DNA of 64,000 nt, taken from positions 1-64,000 of the forward strand of contig SGZG01000003.1 in NCBI GenBank assembly GCA_004214185.1, given 5' to 3'. The stretch's first letter is position 1. Each line of letters starts with the position of its first letter. This DNA is from Flavobacteriales bacterium (lineage in GTDB: Bacteria > Bacteroidota > Bacteroidia > Flavobacteriales > Flavobacteriaceae). A program made the translations under genes and the position numbers. The notes beneath the pieces were generated by a model. The model was given only the letters and a program-made list of their open reading frames with translations, made no database searches and was not told where the DNA came from. Shown here in pieces: positions 1-10,275 of this stretch.

Positions 1-675
1 GGAGTCTTATTATCACCCTTACAAATTTTAAGTTTTTATAATGGATTAGCTAATGATGGAGAGATGGTTAAGCCAATCTTTAGAAAGATTAGTAACTCAT
101 CAAATAATAAGATTATTTTAAATCCTTCAATTTCCTCACAATCAACTATCAAAATAGCTAAATCCCTACTCTATGACGTGGTTAATAAAGATGGTGGAAC
201 TGCAAATAATATTAGATCTAGCTCATATAAAATTGCCGGTAAAACAGGAACCGCTCAGGTAGATTATACAACTGAAAATGTTCAGTATATTTCAAGTTTT
301 GTTGGATATTTTCCAGCTGATAATCCCAAGTATTCGTGTATAGTCGTTATTCACAAACCAAATAAAAGTAAGGGTTATTACGGTTCAACAGTTGCAGCCC
401 CAGTCTTTAAAAAAATATCTGATAAAATACATTCATTAACACCAATAAACTTTGATTTAAATCCTACTAAAATAGATGAGGTTTACAAGAATTTTGAAAA
501 TGATGAACTAATAATCACCAGTTCAGATTTATCAGTTATAAGGGGAAAAAGTTTTAATAAAGTTTTACCGCTTTTAGAAAATATGGGTTATGAGGTGATT
601 TCTAGAGGTAAAGGAATTCTTGTTAAGAATTATAAAATTAAATCTAAAAATAAAGTTGAAGTGGAATTAGTATGA
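1..675 (+). CDS. ftsI: Penicillin-binding protein FtsI/PBP3, C-terminal part (cut by window edge)
   Basis: Septal peptidoglycan transpeptidase (class B PBP), anchored in the inner membrane and acting with FtsW. The reading frame is open from base 1, so the ATG at 64 in the ORF track is internal and the true start lies outside the window. The visible part holds the end of the transpeptidase domain, with the KTGTAQ box (KTG catalytic motif), then a C-terminal PASTA-like domain (about the last 60 residues), as is usual for Bacteroidota FtsI. Its position directly before murE matches the dcw order. The stop overlaps the murE start (ATGA). The active-site SxxK and SxN motifs are not in the window. 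Confidence 0.93.
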   Translation, partial: GVLLSPLQILSFYNGLANDGEMVKPIFRKISNSSNNKIILNPSISSQSTIKIAKSLLYDVVNKDGGTANNIRSSSYKIAGKTGTAQVDYTTENVQYISSFVGYFPADNPKYSCIVVIHKPNKSKGYYGSTVAAPVFKKISDKIHSLTPINFDLNPTKIDEVYKNFENDELIITSSDLSVIRGKSFNKVLPLLENMGYEVISRGKGILVKNYKIKSKNKVEVELV

Positions 676-2132
676 TGCAATTAAAAGATATATTATATAA
701 GGTTACCATTCAATCAGTTATTGGCATAACAAGTAAAAATGTAAACAAGATTGAATATAATTCAAATAAAATTGAGAATGGAAATTTATTCGTAGCAATA
801 ATTGGAAATACTATTGACGGCCATGATTTTATAAGTTCTGCTATTAAAAATGGAGCTTCTGCAATAATATGTCAAAAAATTCCAAACGAAACAGTTAAGG
901 ATATTACATATATCATAGTTGATGATTCCAGGAAAGCATTAGCTCTTATTTGTTCAAATTTTTTTAATAATCCATCTGCTAAGTTGAAGTTAGTTGGAAT
1001 AACTGGAACTAATGGAAAAACATCTTGTTCGACTTTGTTGTTTCAATTGTTTAAAAAATTAAATAAAAAAGTTGGTCTAATCTCTACAAATGTAATAATG
1101 ATTGATGATAATAAAATTCAATCTAATCAAACAACACCAGAACCACTTTTATTAAATGATATTTTAAATAAAATGGTTTTAAATAATGTTGAATATTGTT
1201 TTATGGAGGTTTCATCACATGCAATTTCTCAAAAAAGAATATATGGTTTAGATTTTATTTTAGCTGCATTTACAAATTTATCACAAGACCATCTTGATTA
1301 TCATAAAAGCTTTAAAGAGTACAGAGATGTTAAAAAGGAATTTTTTGATTCATTAAATCAATCGAGTTTTTCTTTAACTAATATGGATGATAAAAACGGG
1401 TCATTTATGACTCAAAACACAAAAAGTAAATGTTTTACATACTCTTTGGGATCTGGTTCAAATTTTTCATTGAAAATCTTAGAGAAAGATTTCAATGGGA
1501 TGAAGGTTTTGATAAATAATAAAGAATTATGGACAAAGGTTACTGGAAAATTTAACGCTTACAACATATTGCTGGTTTATTCAGTTGCGAAAATTCTTGG
1601 AATTTCTGAAGAATTAATTTTAGAATGCATTAGTTCTTTGAATTCTCCTGAGGGAAGGTTCGAACTAGTCGACAAAAATATAGATAAAATAGGAATAGTT
1701 GATTATGCACACAGCCCAGACTCATTAAAAAATGTTCTGTTAACGATTAATGAACTAAAGGAAAGAGACAAAGCTACTATTACAGTTATTGGTTGTGGAG
1801 GCAACAGAGATAAATCAAAGCGACCAATAATGGGTAAAATTGCAAGTTCTTTAAGTGATATTGTAATATTCACATCAGATAATCCAAGGAATGAAAATCC
1901 AAAAGATATAATTAATCAAATGATCAAGGGTGTCGACGTTAAAAATATCAACAAGGTTGAAAGTGAAATTAACAGAGAAGAAGCAATTAAAATAGCTTGC
2001 CTAAGAGCTAATTCTAAAGACGTTATTCTAGTTGCTGGCAAAGGTCATGAAAAATATCAGATTAATGGGAATGAAAAAATTGAATTTGATGATAAAAAAG
2101 TTTTAATCAAATTATTAAAAAACAATTATTAG
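672..2132 (+). CDS. murE: UDP-N-acetylmuramoyl-L-alanyl-D-glutamate--2,6-diaminopimelate ligase
   Basis: Cytoplasmic ATP-dependent ligase that adds the third residue of the stem peptide. Three Mur-ligase domains are present. The P-loop GTNGKT is at residues 112-117 and the C-terminal domain carries SDNPRNENP. The DNPR motif is the known signature for meso-diaminopimelate rather than lysine, so the cell wall is predicted to be DAP type. Length 486 aa is normal. Two ATGs in a row (672 and 675) are possible starts; both overlap the ftsI stop, suggesting translational coupling. mraY starts one base after the stop. Confidence 0.97.
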   Translation: MMQLKDILYKVTIQSVIGITSKNVNKIEYNSNKIENGNLFVAIIGNTIDGHDFISSAIKNGASAIICQKIPNETVKDITYIIVDDSRKALALICSNFFNNPSAKLKLVGITGTNGKTSCSTLLFQLFKKLNKKVGLISTNVIMIDDNKIQSNQTTPEPLLLNDILNKMVLNNVEYCFMEVSSHAISQKRIYGLDFILAAFTNLSQDHLDYHKSFKEYRDVKKEFFDSLNQSSFSLTNMDDKNGSFMTQNTKSKCFTYSLGSGSNFSLKILEKDFNGMKVLINNKELWTKVTGKFNAYNILLVYSVAKILGISEELILECISSLNSPEGRFELVDKNIDKIGIVDYAHSPDSLKNVLLTINELKERDKATITVIGCGGNRDKSKRPIMGKIASSLSDIVIFTSDNPRNENPKDIINQMIKGVDVKNINKVESEINREEAIKIACLRANSKDVILVAGKGHEKYQINGNEKIEFDDKKVLIKLLKNNY

Positions 2133-2133
2133 T

Positions 2134-3348
2134 ATGATTTATTTTTTATTTGAATATTTAGAAAATCAATATCAATTAGTAGGCGCTAGTTTATTTCAAT
2201 ATATTTCTTTTAGATCATCTTTGGCATTTATTTTTTCTTTGTTTATTTCATTAAAATATGGAAATAAAATAATTGAATTTTTAAACAATAAACAAATTGG
2301 GGAGACGGTTAGAGATTTAGGTTTAAAGGGACAAAAAGAAAAAACAGGAACCCCAACAATGGGTGGATTATTAATTATTTTTTCAACCGTTTTTCCTGTA
2401 TTGTTATTCTCAAATTTCTTCAATATATATATTCAAATTTTATTATTCTCAACTTTATGGTTAGGATTAATTGGATTTATAGATGATTATCTAAAAGTTT
2501 TTAAAAAAAATAAGAAGGGTCTAAAAGGAAAATTCAAAATTTTTGGACAAATAGTTTTAGGTCTTGTGGTTGGTTTGACTCTGTATTTACACCCAGATGT
2601 CACAGTTAAGGATCAAAAATTAAATAATAAAGTTCAAACAGAACTGATAACTAAAAATTTAGAATATAAATCTACCAAAACAACAGTACCATTTTTAAAA
2701 AATAATGAATTTGATTATTCATTTATTTCCTCTTTTATTTCTATTAAAAGTGAAATTATAAACATCATAATATTTATTTTTTTTGTTATTCTTATAGTTA
2801 CCTCGGTTTCCAATGGAGCAAATTTAACTGATGGAATAGATGGTTTAGCAACAGGATCCTCAGTAATTATAACTATAACTCTAGGTGTTTTTGCATGGGT
2901 TTCAGGAAATATAATTTTTTCAGAATATCTAGATATTATGTACATACCTAGGGTTGGAGAGGTAGTAATTTTTATATCCTCGTTCATTGGCGGATTAATA
3001 GGTTTCTTGTGGTATAATACTTTTCCAGCACAGATTTTTATGGGAGACACAGGAAGTTTGACAATCGGTGGTATAATAGCAGTTTTGGCAATAATAGTTA
3101 GAAAAGAATTGTTACTTCCATTAATATGTGGTGTCTTTTTGATTGAAACTCTTTCAGTTATTTTACAAGTTACTTATTTCAAATACACAAAAAAATTTAA
3201 GGGAAAGGGAGAGCGGATTTTTTTAATGTCTCCTTTACATCATCATTACCAAAAGTCAGGAATTCATGAAAGTAAAATAGCTGTTCGATTTTGGATTATT
3301 GGAATTTTATTAGCTATTCTGTCACTTATAACTTTAAAAATAAGATAA
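2134..3348 (+). CDS. mraY: Phospho-N-acetylmuramoyl-pentapeptide transferase
   Basis: Polytopic inner-membrane enzyme making lipid I from UDP-MurNAc-pentapeptide and undecaprenyl phosphate. Visible family motifs: TPTMGG (73-78), the catalytic DDYLK (117-121), [10 protein letters not shown] (230-239), FMGDTGSL and a C-terminal HHHYQ. At 404 aa it is about 40-50 residues longer than E. coli MraY; the extra length is a polar loop at roughly residues 152-200, a feature I associate with Bacteroidota MraY. It sits between murE and murD with no intergenic space. Confidence 0.97.
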   Translation: MIYFLFEYLENQYQLVGASLFQYISFRSSLAFIFSLFISLKYGNKIIEFLNNKQIGETVRDLGLKGQKEKTGTPTMGGLLIIFSTVFPVLLFSNFFNIYIQILLFSTLWLGLIGFIDDYLKVFKKNKKGLKGKFKIFGQIVLGLVVGLTLYLHPDVTVKDQKLNNKVQTELITKNLEYKSTKTTVPFLKNNEFDYSFISSFISIKSEIINIIIFIFFVILIVTSVSNGANLTDGIDGLATGSSVIITITLGVFAWVSGNIIFSEYLDIMYIPRVGEVVIFISSFIGGLIGFLWYNTFPAQIFMGDTGSLTIGGIIAVLAIIVRKELLLPLICGVFLIETLSVILQVTYFKYTKKFKGKGERIFLMSPLHHHYQKSGIHESKIAVRFWIIGILLAILSLITLKIR

Positions 3349-4668
3349 ATGAAAAATAAGATACTTATTCTTGGTGGAGGTGAAAGTGGAATAGGAGCTG
3401 CTTATTTAGCAAGTAAGAAAGGTTATGAAGTTTTTCTCTCAGACTACGGAGAGATTAAAGATCAGTTCAAAAAAATCCTTAAGGAAAATAATATAGATTT
3501 TGAAGAGGGAGGACATACTCTAAGTAAATTTTCAAATATTTCAGAAATAATTAAAAGTCCAGGTATTTCAAATGATGCAAAAATTTTTTCGAGTCAGATA
3601 TTAAAAAATGTTCCGGTTATTTCTGAAATAGAATTTGCATCTAGATTTAATAGATCAGTTATAATAGCTGTAACCGGATCAAATGGAAAAACAACAACAT
3701 GCTCTTTAATTTATCACATTTTAAAGAACTCAGGTTTAAATGTTGGTCTTGCAGGAAATATTGGAAATAGTTTTTCATTTTTAATAGCAGATCATGATTT
3801 TGAGTATGTTGTCCTAGAATTAAGTAGTTTTCAATTGGATGATGTTTTGGATTTTGAGTCTTACATTTCAGTTATAACTAATTTATCACCTGATCACCTT
3901 GAAAGATATAATCATAATTTTCAAGAATATGTTGACTCCAAATTCAAAATTATTTCAAATCATTCTTCCAGAAATTATTTTGTCTTCAATTATGATGATC
4001 AAAAAATAAATCAAGAAATAAAAATTAGAGAAATCAAATCTAAAAAAATTTCTTTCTCATTGAAAAATAACATCAACAATAATCTTATTAACATAAACGT
4101 AAATAATAATAATCTTATGATACCATTAGAAAATTTGTCTTTGAAAGGAAGTCATAATATTCAAAATAGTCTAGCAGCTGCAACAGTTGCTAAAATTTTA
4201 AATATTAGTGACAATAATATTAGAGAATCTTTAGGAAATTTCAAAGCAATTGAACATCGTTTAGAACATGTTTTAACTATTCAAAAAGTAAAATACATAA
4301 ATGATTCAAAGGCAACTAATATAAATGCAGTTTATTATGCGTTAGATTCAATGAAATCATCAACTGTTTGGATAGTTGGAGGAGTTGACAAAGGAAATAA
4401 TTATGATGATCTCATTCCTCTTGTAAGAGAAAAAGTAAAATCAATTATATGTATTGGTATTGATAATTCTAAAATTATTAAAACTTTTAACCCATTTATA
4501 GAAAATATTGTTGAGTGTACTAAGATGGAGAATGCAGTTAAAATAGCATATCGATTTGCAAAACCAAAAGATAATGTTTTACTCTCTCCTGCATGTTCAA
4601 GTTTTGATTTATATGACAATTATGAGGATAGAGGAACACAATTTAAAAATGCAGTTAGAAAATTATAA
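3349..4668 (+). CDS. murD: UDP-N-acetylmuramoylalanine--D-glutamate ligase
   Basis: Cytoplasmic ligase adding D-glutamate to UDP-MurNAc-L-Ala. N-terminal Rossmann-like glycine motif (GGGESGIG, residues 9-16), P-loop GSNGKTT at 110-116, the NLSPDHLERY ligase motif, and DSKATN in the C-terminal half. 439 aa is the normal length. It starts immediately after the mraY stop, and its own stop overlaps the ftsW start by one base (TAATG). Confidence 0.97.
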   Translation: MKNKILILGGGESGIGAAYLASKKGYEVFLSDYGEIKDQFKKILKENNIDFEEGGHTLSKFSNISEIIKSPGISNDAKIFSSQILKNVPVISEIEFASRFNRSVIIAVTGSNGKTTTCSLIYHILKNSGLNVGLAGNIGNSFSFLIADHDFEYVVLELSSFQLDDVLDFESYISVITNLSPDHLERYNHNFQEYVDSKFKIISNHSSRNYFVFNYDDQKINQEIKIREIKSKKISFSLKNNINNNLININVNNNNLMIPLENLSLKGSHNIQNSLAAATVAKILNISDNNIRESLGNFKAIEHRLEHVLTIQKVKYINDSKATNINAVYYALDSMKSSTVWIVGGVDKGNNYDDLIPLVREKVKSIICIGIDNSKIIKTFNPFIENIVECTKMENAVKIAYRFAKPKDNVLLSPACSSFDLYDNYEDRGTQFKNAVRKL

Positions 4669-5843
4669 TGAAATTATTTTTTGAAAAAATTAATGGGGAT
4701 AAAATAATTTGGTCAATAGTATTACTATTAGCTATTTTTTCATTTTTACCTGTATATAGTGCAATTTCAAATTTTGGAAATAGTTTTATTTTATCAAACC
4801 TAATTAAACACGTTGCTATAGTTTTAATTGGAATTTTTATAATGTACAGTGTACATCTTGTTCCATATAAATATTTCAAAGGCTTGTCCTTAATTTTTCT
4901 TCCACTAATAATTACAGTTTTACTTTTTACTTCTTTGCAAGGAAATTTAATTGATGGTGCAAATGCAAGTAGGTGGATTAGACTTCCAATTGTTGGACTA
5001 TCATTTCAACCATCATCGATGGCAACTGTAATTCTAATGGTTTATGTTTCTTTTTACTTATCAAAGAATTATAATAAAAATATAAAATTTACCAAATCAA
5101 TTTTTCCACTATGGACACCTATAATTATTGTAGTTTTTTTAATTCTTCCATCAAATTTTTCAACCGCCGCTATGATTTTTTTAATGATAGTAACATTAAT
5201 ATTTATTGGAGGATATCCGTTTAAATATTTGTTAGGAATTGGGTTTTCAGGAATAGTTCTTTTTTCTTTATTTTTTTTAACTGTAAAAAATTACCCTGAT
5301 ATAATGCCCAATAGAATTGATACTTGGATTAGTAGAATTGAGAATTTTACATCTTCTGAAAATTCAGAAAATAATTATCAAATATTGAGAGCAAAATCAG
5401 CTATTGCCTCAGGAATGGTATTTGGAGTTGGGGCAGGAAAAAGCACTATGAAAAATATACTTCCTCAAAGTACATCAGATTTCATTTACGCAATTATTAC
5501 AGAGGAATATGGAACCATAGGAGCAATTTCTGTTTTGTTATTATATTTACTTTTACTTTTTAGAATAATTATTGTTTCATATAAGTCCGATACTGTTTTT
5601 GGCCAGCTATTGGCCTTGGGCGTAGGACTTCCTATTATTTTTCAAGCTTTTATTAATATGGGCGTAGCTGTTCAGTTATTCCCTGTTACAGGTCAACCAC
5701 TACCATTAATTAGCACAGGAGGAACATCAATTTGGATGACTTTTCTTGCACTTGGAATTATACTTAGTGTGAGTTCAAATAAAATATCTGAAAATCAATT
5801 AAATAAAGACAACCCTATAAATGTTTTAAGTGGAAATGAGTAG
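4668..5843 (+). CDS. ftsW: Lipid II polymerase / cell division protein FtsW (SEDS family)
   Basis: Inner-membrane peptidoglycan glycosyltransferase of the SEDS family working with FtsI at the septum. About ten hydrophobic segments are visible. The family signature PVTGQPLPLISTGG lies near residues 340-353, and a conserved acidic/glycine segment (TEEYGTIGAIS) precedes the last helices. Assignment as FtsW rather than RodA rests on its place between murD and murG. Its 3' end overlaps the preferred murG start by 8 bases. Confidence 0.95.
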   Translation: MKLFFEKINGDKIIWSIVLLLAIFSFLPVYSAISNFGNSFILSNLIKHVAIVLIGIFIMYSVHLVPYKYFKGLSLIFLPLIITVLLFTSLQGNLIDGANASRWIRLPIVGLSFQPSSMATVILMVYVSFYLSKNYNKNIKFTKSIFPLWTPIIIVVFLILPSNFSTAAMIFLMIVTLIFIGGYPFKYLLGIGFSGIVLFSLFFLTVKNYPDIMPNRIDTWISRIENFTSSENSENNYQILRAKSAIASGMVFGVGAGKSTMKNILPQSTSDFIYAIITEEYGTIGAISVLLLYLLLLFRIIIVSYKSDTVFGQLLALGVGLPIIFQAFINMGVAVQLFPVTGQPLPLISTGGTSIWMTFLALGIILSVSSNKISENQLNKDNPINVLSGNE

Positions 5844-6927
5844 ATTTTTAATTTCAGGTGGAGGAACAGGAGGTCATATATTTCCAGCAATTTCTATTGC
5901 AAATGAGTTAAAAAATAGAATTAAGAATGTAAAAATTGAATTTGTGGGTTCTTACAATAGAATGGAAATGGAGAAAGTACCTGAAAATGGATACACTATA
6001 AAGGGATTGTGGATTTCTGGTATCAAACGAAGCTTCAATATATCTAACGTTTTAGTTCCTTTAAAAATTATTTTTAGTTTATTACAATCATATATTATCA
6101 TAAAAAAATTTAAGCCTGATTTTGTAATAGGAACGGGAGGGTTTGCCAGTGGTCCTCTTTTGTTCACAGCTTCAAAAATGTCTATTTCAACTTTAATTCA
6201 AGAACAGAACTGTTATCCAGGTCTAACAAATAAAATATTATCACATTCTGCAAAACATATTTGTGTCGCTTATCCAGAAATGGAAAAATATTTTCCAGAC
6301 TCAAAATTAATTTTTACGGGAAACCCTGTTCGTAGTGAAATTATTGGTTCCAAAGTAAATAGAGATGAAGCAATTAATTATTTTAATCTAAAAAAATCTA
6401 AAAAAACCCTCTTGATTTTAGGAGGAAGTCTGGGTGCAAAAAAAATTAATGAATTTGTTAAAGACAACCTCAACGAATTTAAAAAGTTTAATATTCAGAT
6501 AATATGGCAATGTGGAACAAATCAGTTTGATGAATATGAAAATTTAAATTCAGAAAATATAGTTATAAAGCCCTTTATAAAAAAGATGGAATATGCTTAT
6601 AATGCATCAGATTTGATAGTGTCTAGGGCTGGTGCAAGTATAATATCTGAGTTGTGCATAGTAGGAAAACCAGTAATTTTTGTGCCATCTCCAAATGTAG
6701 CTGAAGATCATCAAACAAAGAATGCTATGTCATTGGTTAATTTAAATGCAGCTCAATTAGTTCATGAAAAAGATCTTAATTTAAATTTTTTCAGAACTTT
6801 TAAAAAAATTATTTTGGATGATGAATATCATAGGAATTTATCCAAATCCATAAAAAAGTTAGCAAAACCAGATGCAACTATTGAAATAGTTAATAACATT
6901 TTAAAATCAATTAAATATGCTGAGTAA
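5836..6927 (+). CDS. murG: UDP-N-acetylglucosamine--MurNAc-pentapeptide-PP-undecaprenol GlcNAc transferase
   Basis: Peripheral inner-membrane GT28 glycosyltransferase converting lipid I to lipid II. The N-terminal loop GGGTGGH (residues 8-14) and the C-terminal UDP-GlcNAc site (SRAGASIISEL) are visible. The ORF track begins at a GTG (5830); I prefer the ATG at 5836, which gives MSRFLISGGG, matching the usual short N-terminus of the family, and overlaps ftsW by 8 nt. This gives 363 aa. The stop overlaps murC by 11 nt. Confidence 0.96.
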   Translation: MSRFLISGGGTGGHIFPAISIANELKNRIKNVKIEFVGSYNRMEMEKVPENGYTIKGLWISGIKRSFNISNVLVPLKIIFSLLQSYIIIKKFKPDFVIGTGGFASGPLLFTASKMSISTLIQEQNCYPGLTNKILSHSAKHICVAYPEMEKYFPDSKLIFTGNPVRSEIIGSKVNRDEAINYFNLKKSKKTLLILGGSLGAKKINEFVKDNLNEFKKFNIQIIWQCGTNQFDEYENLNSENIVIKPFIKKMEYAYNASDLIVSRAGASIISELCIVGKPVIFVPSPNVAEDHQTKNAMSLVNLNAAQLVHEKDLNLNFFRTFKKIILDDEYHRNLSKSIKKLAKPDATIEIVNNILKSIKYAE

Positions 6928-8257
6928 ATATCAAAACATATATTTTCTTGGAATTGGTGGAATTGGAATGTCATCACTTGCTCAATATTTTGTTAATGAG
7001 AAAAAAAATGTTGGCGGTTATGACAAAGTTGAATCAAAAATTACTCAAAACTTAGAAGAAATTAACGTAGATATAAATTATGAAGATAATATAACAAATA
7101 TACCTGTTAAATTTTTTAATAGAGACAAAACATTAGTAATTTTTACTCCTGCTATACCAAAATTAAACAAGCAATTTGTTCATTTTAAGCTTAATAATTT
7201 CAAAATTTTAAAAAGATCTGAAATACTTGGACTAATTTCAAAAAATAAATTTTGTATTGCTATAGCCGGAACCCACGGAAAAACTACAACATCATCAATC
7301 CTTTCTCATATTTTGTTTGACAATAATATTAAGTTTACATCTTTTATTGGTGGCATTTCTGAAAATTATAATACCAACTTTATTCAGAACGGAAATGAAA
7401 TTATTTTGGTTGAAGCCGATGAGTTTGATAGATCTTTTTTAACTCTAAATCCAAATATTGCTTGTATAACTTCAATTGACCTTGATCATCTAGATATATA
7501 TGAAAATGAAATCCAATTAAAAAATTCATTTATTGATTTTACAAAAAGAATTAAAAAAGATGGAATATTATTAGTAAATGAAAATGTTTCAATAACTGGG
7601 ATAACTTTTGGTTTTGAAAATTACTCAAACTATTATATTTCTGATTATAAAATAATAAATAATGTTTCCACATTTAATATTAATAGCAAAGAACATGTTT
7701 TTGAGGTAAATTTTGATATGCCTGGGAAGCACAATGCTTTGAATGCTCTGGCAGCTTTTGTTGTTGGTCTTAAATTAAAAATACAGCCTGAAAAAATTAT
7801 TAGTTCAATTTTAACTTTTAAAGGAGTTAAAAGAAGATTTTCATTTATTTCTAAATATCCAAAAATTATAATTGATGACTATGCTCATCATCCAATTGAA
7901 ATTAAGGCAATTAGAGAATCTATCAGAGACTTATATCCAAACAAAAAAGTAACTGCAGTTTTTCAACCTCATTTATATTCAAGAACAAAAGATTTAATGG
8001 ATGAGTTCGCTTCAAGTTTATCTGATTTTGATGAAGTAATTTTAACTGATATTTATCCTGCACGCGAGAAGCCTATAAAGAATGTAAACTCAAATATTCT
8101 TTTAAGTAAGATTAATAATATTAACAAACATTTAACTGATAAATCAAATTTGTCGAGTCATTTAAGTAGATCAGATTCTGAGGTTTTAGTTATAATGGGG
8201 GCTGGAGATATTTCTAATGAAGTTGAAAAAATTAAAAAAACTATAGAACAATTATGA
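6917..8257 (+). CDS. murC: UDP-N-acetylmuramate--L-alanine ligase
   Basis: First amino-acid ligase of the stem peptide pathway, cytoplasmic. N-terminal glycine loop GIGGIGMSS (12-20), P-loop GTHGKTT (118-124; the GTHGKT form is typical of MurC), and DDYAHHPIEI in the C-terminal domain. 446 aa is normal. The start is inside the murG 3' end (11 nt overlap) and the TGA stop overlaps the ftsQ ATG by 4 nt (ATGA), so translation is probably coupled across murG-murC-ftsQ. Confidence 0.97.
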   Translation: MLSKYQNIYFLGIGGIGMSSLAQYFVNEKKNVGGYDKVESKITQNLEEINVDINYEDNITNIPVKFFNRDKTLVIFTPAIPKLNKQFVHFKLNNFKILKRSEILGLISKNKFCIAIAGTHGKTTTSSILSHILFDNNIKFTSFIGGISENYNTNFIQNGNEIILVEADEFDRSFLTLNPNIACITSIDLDHLDIYENEIQLKNSFIDFTKRIKKDGILLVNENVSITGITFGFENYSNYYISDYKIINNVSTFNINSKEHVFEVNFDMPGKHNALNALAAFVVGLKLKIQPEKIISSILTFKGVKRRFSFISKYPKIIIDDYAHHPIEIKAIRESIRDLYPNKKVTAVFQPHLYSRTKDLMDEFASSLSDFDEVILTDIYPAREKPIKNVNSNILLSKINNINKHLTDKSNLSSHLSRSDSEVLVIMGAGDISNEVEKIKKTIEQL

Positions 8258-8961
8258 GATTAAATAATTATAAAATATCATTCTTAATTATAATTATAGC
8301 TGTTCTTTCATTTTTCAGCTTTAGTAAAAATAAAGAAAGAACAATTTCTTTTAAAGACATACATTTTATTGAATCTGAATTTAATTTCATCTCAGTAGAT
8401 TCGGTTAATAAATTGTTAACACAAACTGATGTTTTCTCAAAAAATATTTTAAAAAGTGATTTAAATTTGAAAGAAGTTGAACAAGAAATATTATCAAATA
8501 GTTATATTGATTTTGTTGATGTGTCAGTTTCAATTGATGGGAAAGTAGGAATTAAAATAAAAGAAAAAAACCCTGTATTTAGAGTTTTAAATGAAAAGTA
8601 TTATTTAGATGCCAAAGGAAAAACTATGTCATTATCACCAAATTATTCTGAGACAGTTCCTTTGATTCTAAATAGAGTTGAATCTGAAAAATACACAGCG
8701 TTAGGTAAGTTAGGTTACTACATCGATAGGGATAAATTCTTGAGAAATCATATTTCAAGTTTGAGTTATGCAGATGAGAAGATAGTTTTTGGTTTAAATG
8801 ATTATCCATTCATTTTGAAAATGGATGGTTTTGATAATTATAGATCAAAATTTAAAAACTATCAAAACTTCTTTTTAAGTGTTTATAGTTCAGGCTTATT
8901 AGATAGTATAAAAACTGTCAATTTAAATTTTAAAAACCAAGTTGTTATAGAAAGAAAATAA
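8254..8961 (+). CDS. ftsQ: Cell division protein FtsQ
   Basis: Bitopic divisome protein: short cytoplasmic N-terminus, one transmembrane helix (about residues 8-24), then a periplasmic part with a POTRA-like segment (about 35-105) and a beta-rich C-terminal domain. Sequence identity to proteobacterial FtsQ is expected to be low; the call rests on topology, length (235 aa) and its location between murC and ftsA. In E. coli FtsQ recruits FtsL and FtsB. The start overlaps murC by 4 nt and ftsA follows with no gap. Confidence 0.88.
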   Translation: MRLNNYKISFLIIIIAVLSFFSFSKNKERTISFKDIHFIESEFNFISVDSVNKLLTQTDVFSKNILKSDLNLKEVEQEILSNSYIDFVDVSVSIDGKVGIKIKEKNPVFRVLNEKYYLDAKGKTMSLSPNYSETVPLILNRVESEKYTALGKLGYYIDRDKFLRNHISSLSYADEKIVFGLNDYPFILKMDGFDNYRSKFKNYQNFFLSVYSSGLLDSIKTVNLNFKNQVVIERK

Positions 8962-10266
8962 ATGGAACGTCAAAATATATTTGTTGGTTTAGATATAGGG
9001 ACAACAAAAATTGTTGCTTTAATTGGTTCATTAAATGAATATGGTAAATTAAAAATCATCGGGGTTGGTAAATCTAAAAGTCTTGGTGTTCACAGAGGTG
9101 TTGTTAATAATATAACTCAAACTATTCAGTCAATTCAATCTGCTGTTAACGAGGCTGAATTGAATAGTTCTGAAAAAATAGAAAAGGTTATAGTTGGGAT
9201 AGCAGGTCAACATATAAGAAGTCTTCAACATAGTGACTACATAACAAGAACCAATTCAGATACTGTCATTGATGATTATGATTTAGAAAAGTTGATTAAT
9301 CAAGTTCATAAGCTAGTAATGTTACCTGGGGAAGAAATTATCCATGTTTTACCTCAGGATTATAAAGTTGATGGGCAAGCTGAAATTAAAGAACCAATTG
9401 GAATGTTTGGAGGAAGACTTGAAGCTAACTTTCATGTTGTAGTAGGACAGGTTTCCTCAATAAAAAATATTGCTAGGTGTATTAAAAGTGCAGGGATTGA
9501 TTTTGAAGGTATTACTCTTGAACCAATTGCATCATCAGATGCCGTTTTAAGTCAAGAAGAAAAAGAAGCAGGAGTTGCTCTAATAGATATTGGAGGTGGA
9601 ACTACTGATTTAGCAATTTTTAAAGATGGAATAATTAGACATACCTCTGTTATACCATTTGGCGGAAATGTTATAACTGATGACATCAAAGAAGGTTGTT
9701 CAATAATTGAAAAACAAGCTGAATTATTAAAAATAAAGTTTGGATCTGCTTGGCCTGGTGAAAATAGAGATAATGAAATTGTTTCCATACCAGGTTTGAG
9801 AGGAAGAGATCCAAAAGAAATTTCACTCAAGAATCTATCTAAAATTATACATGCTAGAGTAGTTGAAATAATTGAACAAGTATATATTGAGATCAAAAAT
9901 TATGGACATGATGATCAAAAAAAGAAATTGATTGCAGGAATTGTCTTAACAGGTGGAGGTAGTCAGTTAAAACACCTAAAGCAACTAGTTGAATATATTA
10001 CAGGAATGGATACAAGACTTGGTCATCCAAGTGAACATTTAGCTGGAAATAATTCTATAGATATTTCAAGTCCAATGTATGCAACAGCCGTTGGCCTTGT
10101 GATGAATTCAATAAAAATTAGAAAAGTAAATAAACTGAAAGATGAAACATCAGAAAACGATAATATGGAACTTAAATCCGAAGAAAATAGTAAAACAAAA
10201 AAACCTGTTTCAATATTAGATCAATTTACAGAAAGAATAAAAACATTTTTAGATAACGCCGAATAA
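8962..10266 (+). CDS. ftsA: Cell division protein FtsA (actin-like Z-ring anchor)
   Basis: Cytoplasmic actin-family ATPase that tethers FtsZ filaments to the membrane. Phosphate-binding motifs are visible: DIGTTK (11-16), the second DIGGGTTDLAIF about residue 210, and the adenosine motif LTGGGSQLKHL about residue 330. The C-terminus (KPVSILDQFTERIKTFLDNA) can form the amphipathic membrane-targeting helix. 434 aa is normal. It lies 9 nt upstream of ftsZ, the conserved dcw arrangement. Confidence 0.97.
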   Translation: MERQNIFVGLDIGTTKIVALIGSLNEYGKLKIIGVGKSKSLGVHRGVVNNITQTIQSIQSAVNEAELNSSEKIEKVIVGIAGQHIRSLQHSDYITRTNSDTVIDDYDLEKLINQVHKLVMLPGEEIIHVLPQDYKVDGQAEIKEPIGMFGGRLEANFHVVVGQVSSIKNIARCIKSAGIDFEGITLEPIASSDAVLSQEEKEAGVALIDIGGGTTDLAIFKDGIIRHTSVIPFGGNVITDDIKEGCSIIEKQAELLKIKFGSAWPGENRDNEIVSIPGLRGRDPKEISLKNLSKIIHARVVEIIEQVYIEIKNYGHDDQKKKLIAGIVLTGGGSQLKHLKQLVEYITGMDTRLGHPSEHLAGNNSIDISSPMYATAVGLVMNSIKIRKVNKLKDETSENDNMELKSEENSKTKKPVSILDQFTERIKTFLDNAE

Positions 10267-10275
10267 ATTAATATT

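Noticed and set aside
5830-5835. GTG start for murG in the ORF track
   Set aside because: The ATG at 5836 gives the usual short N-terminus before the GGGTGGH loop; the two extra residues have no support.
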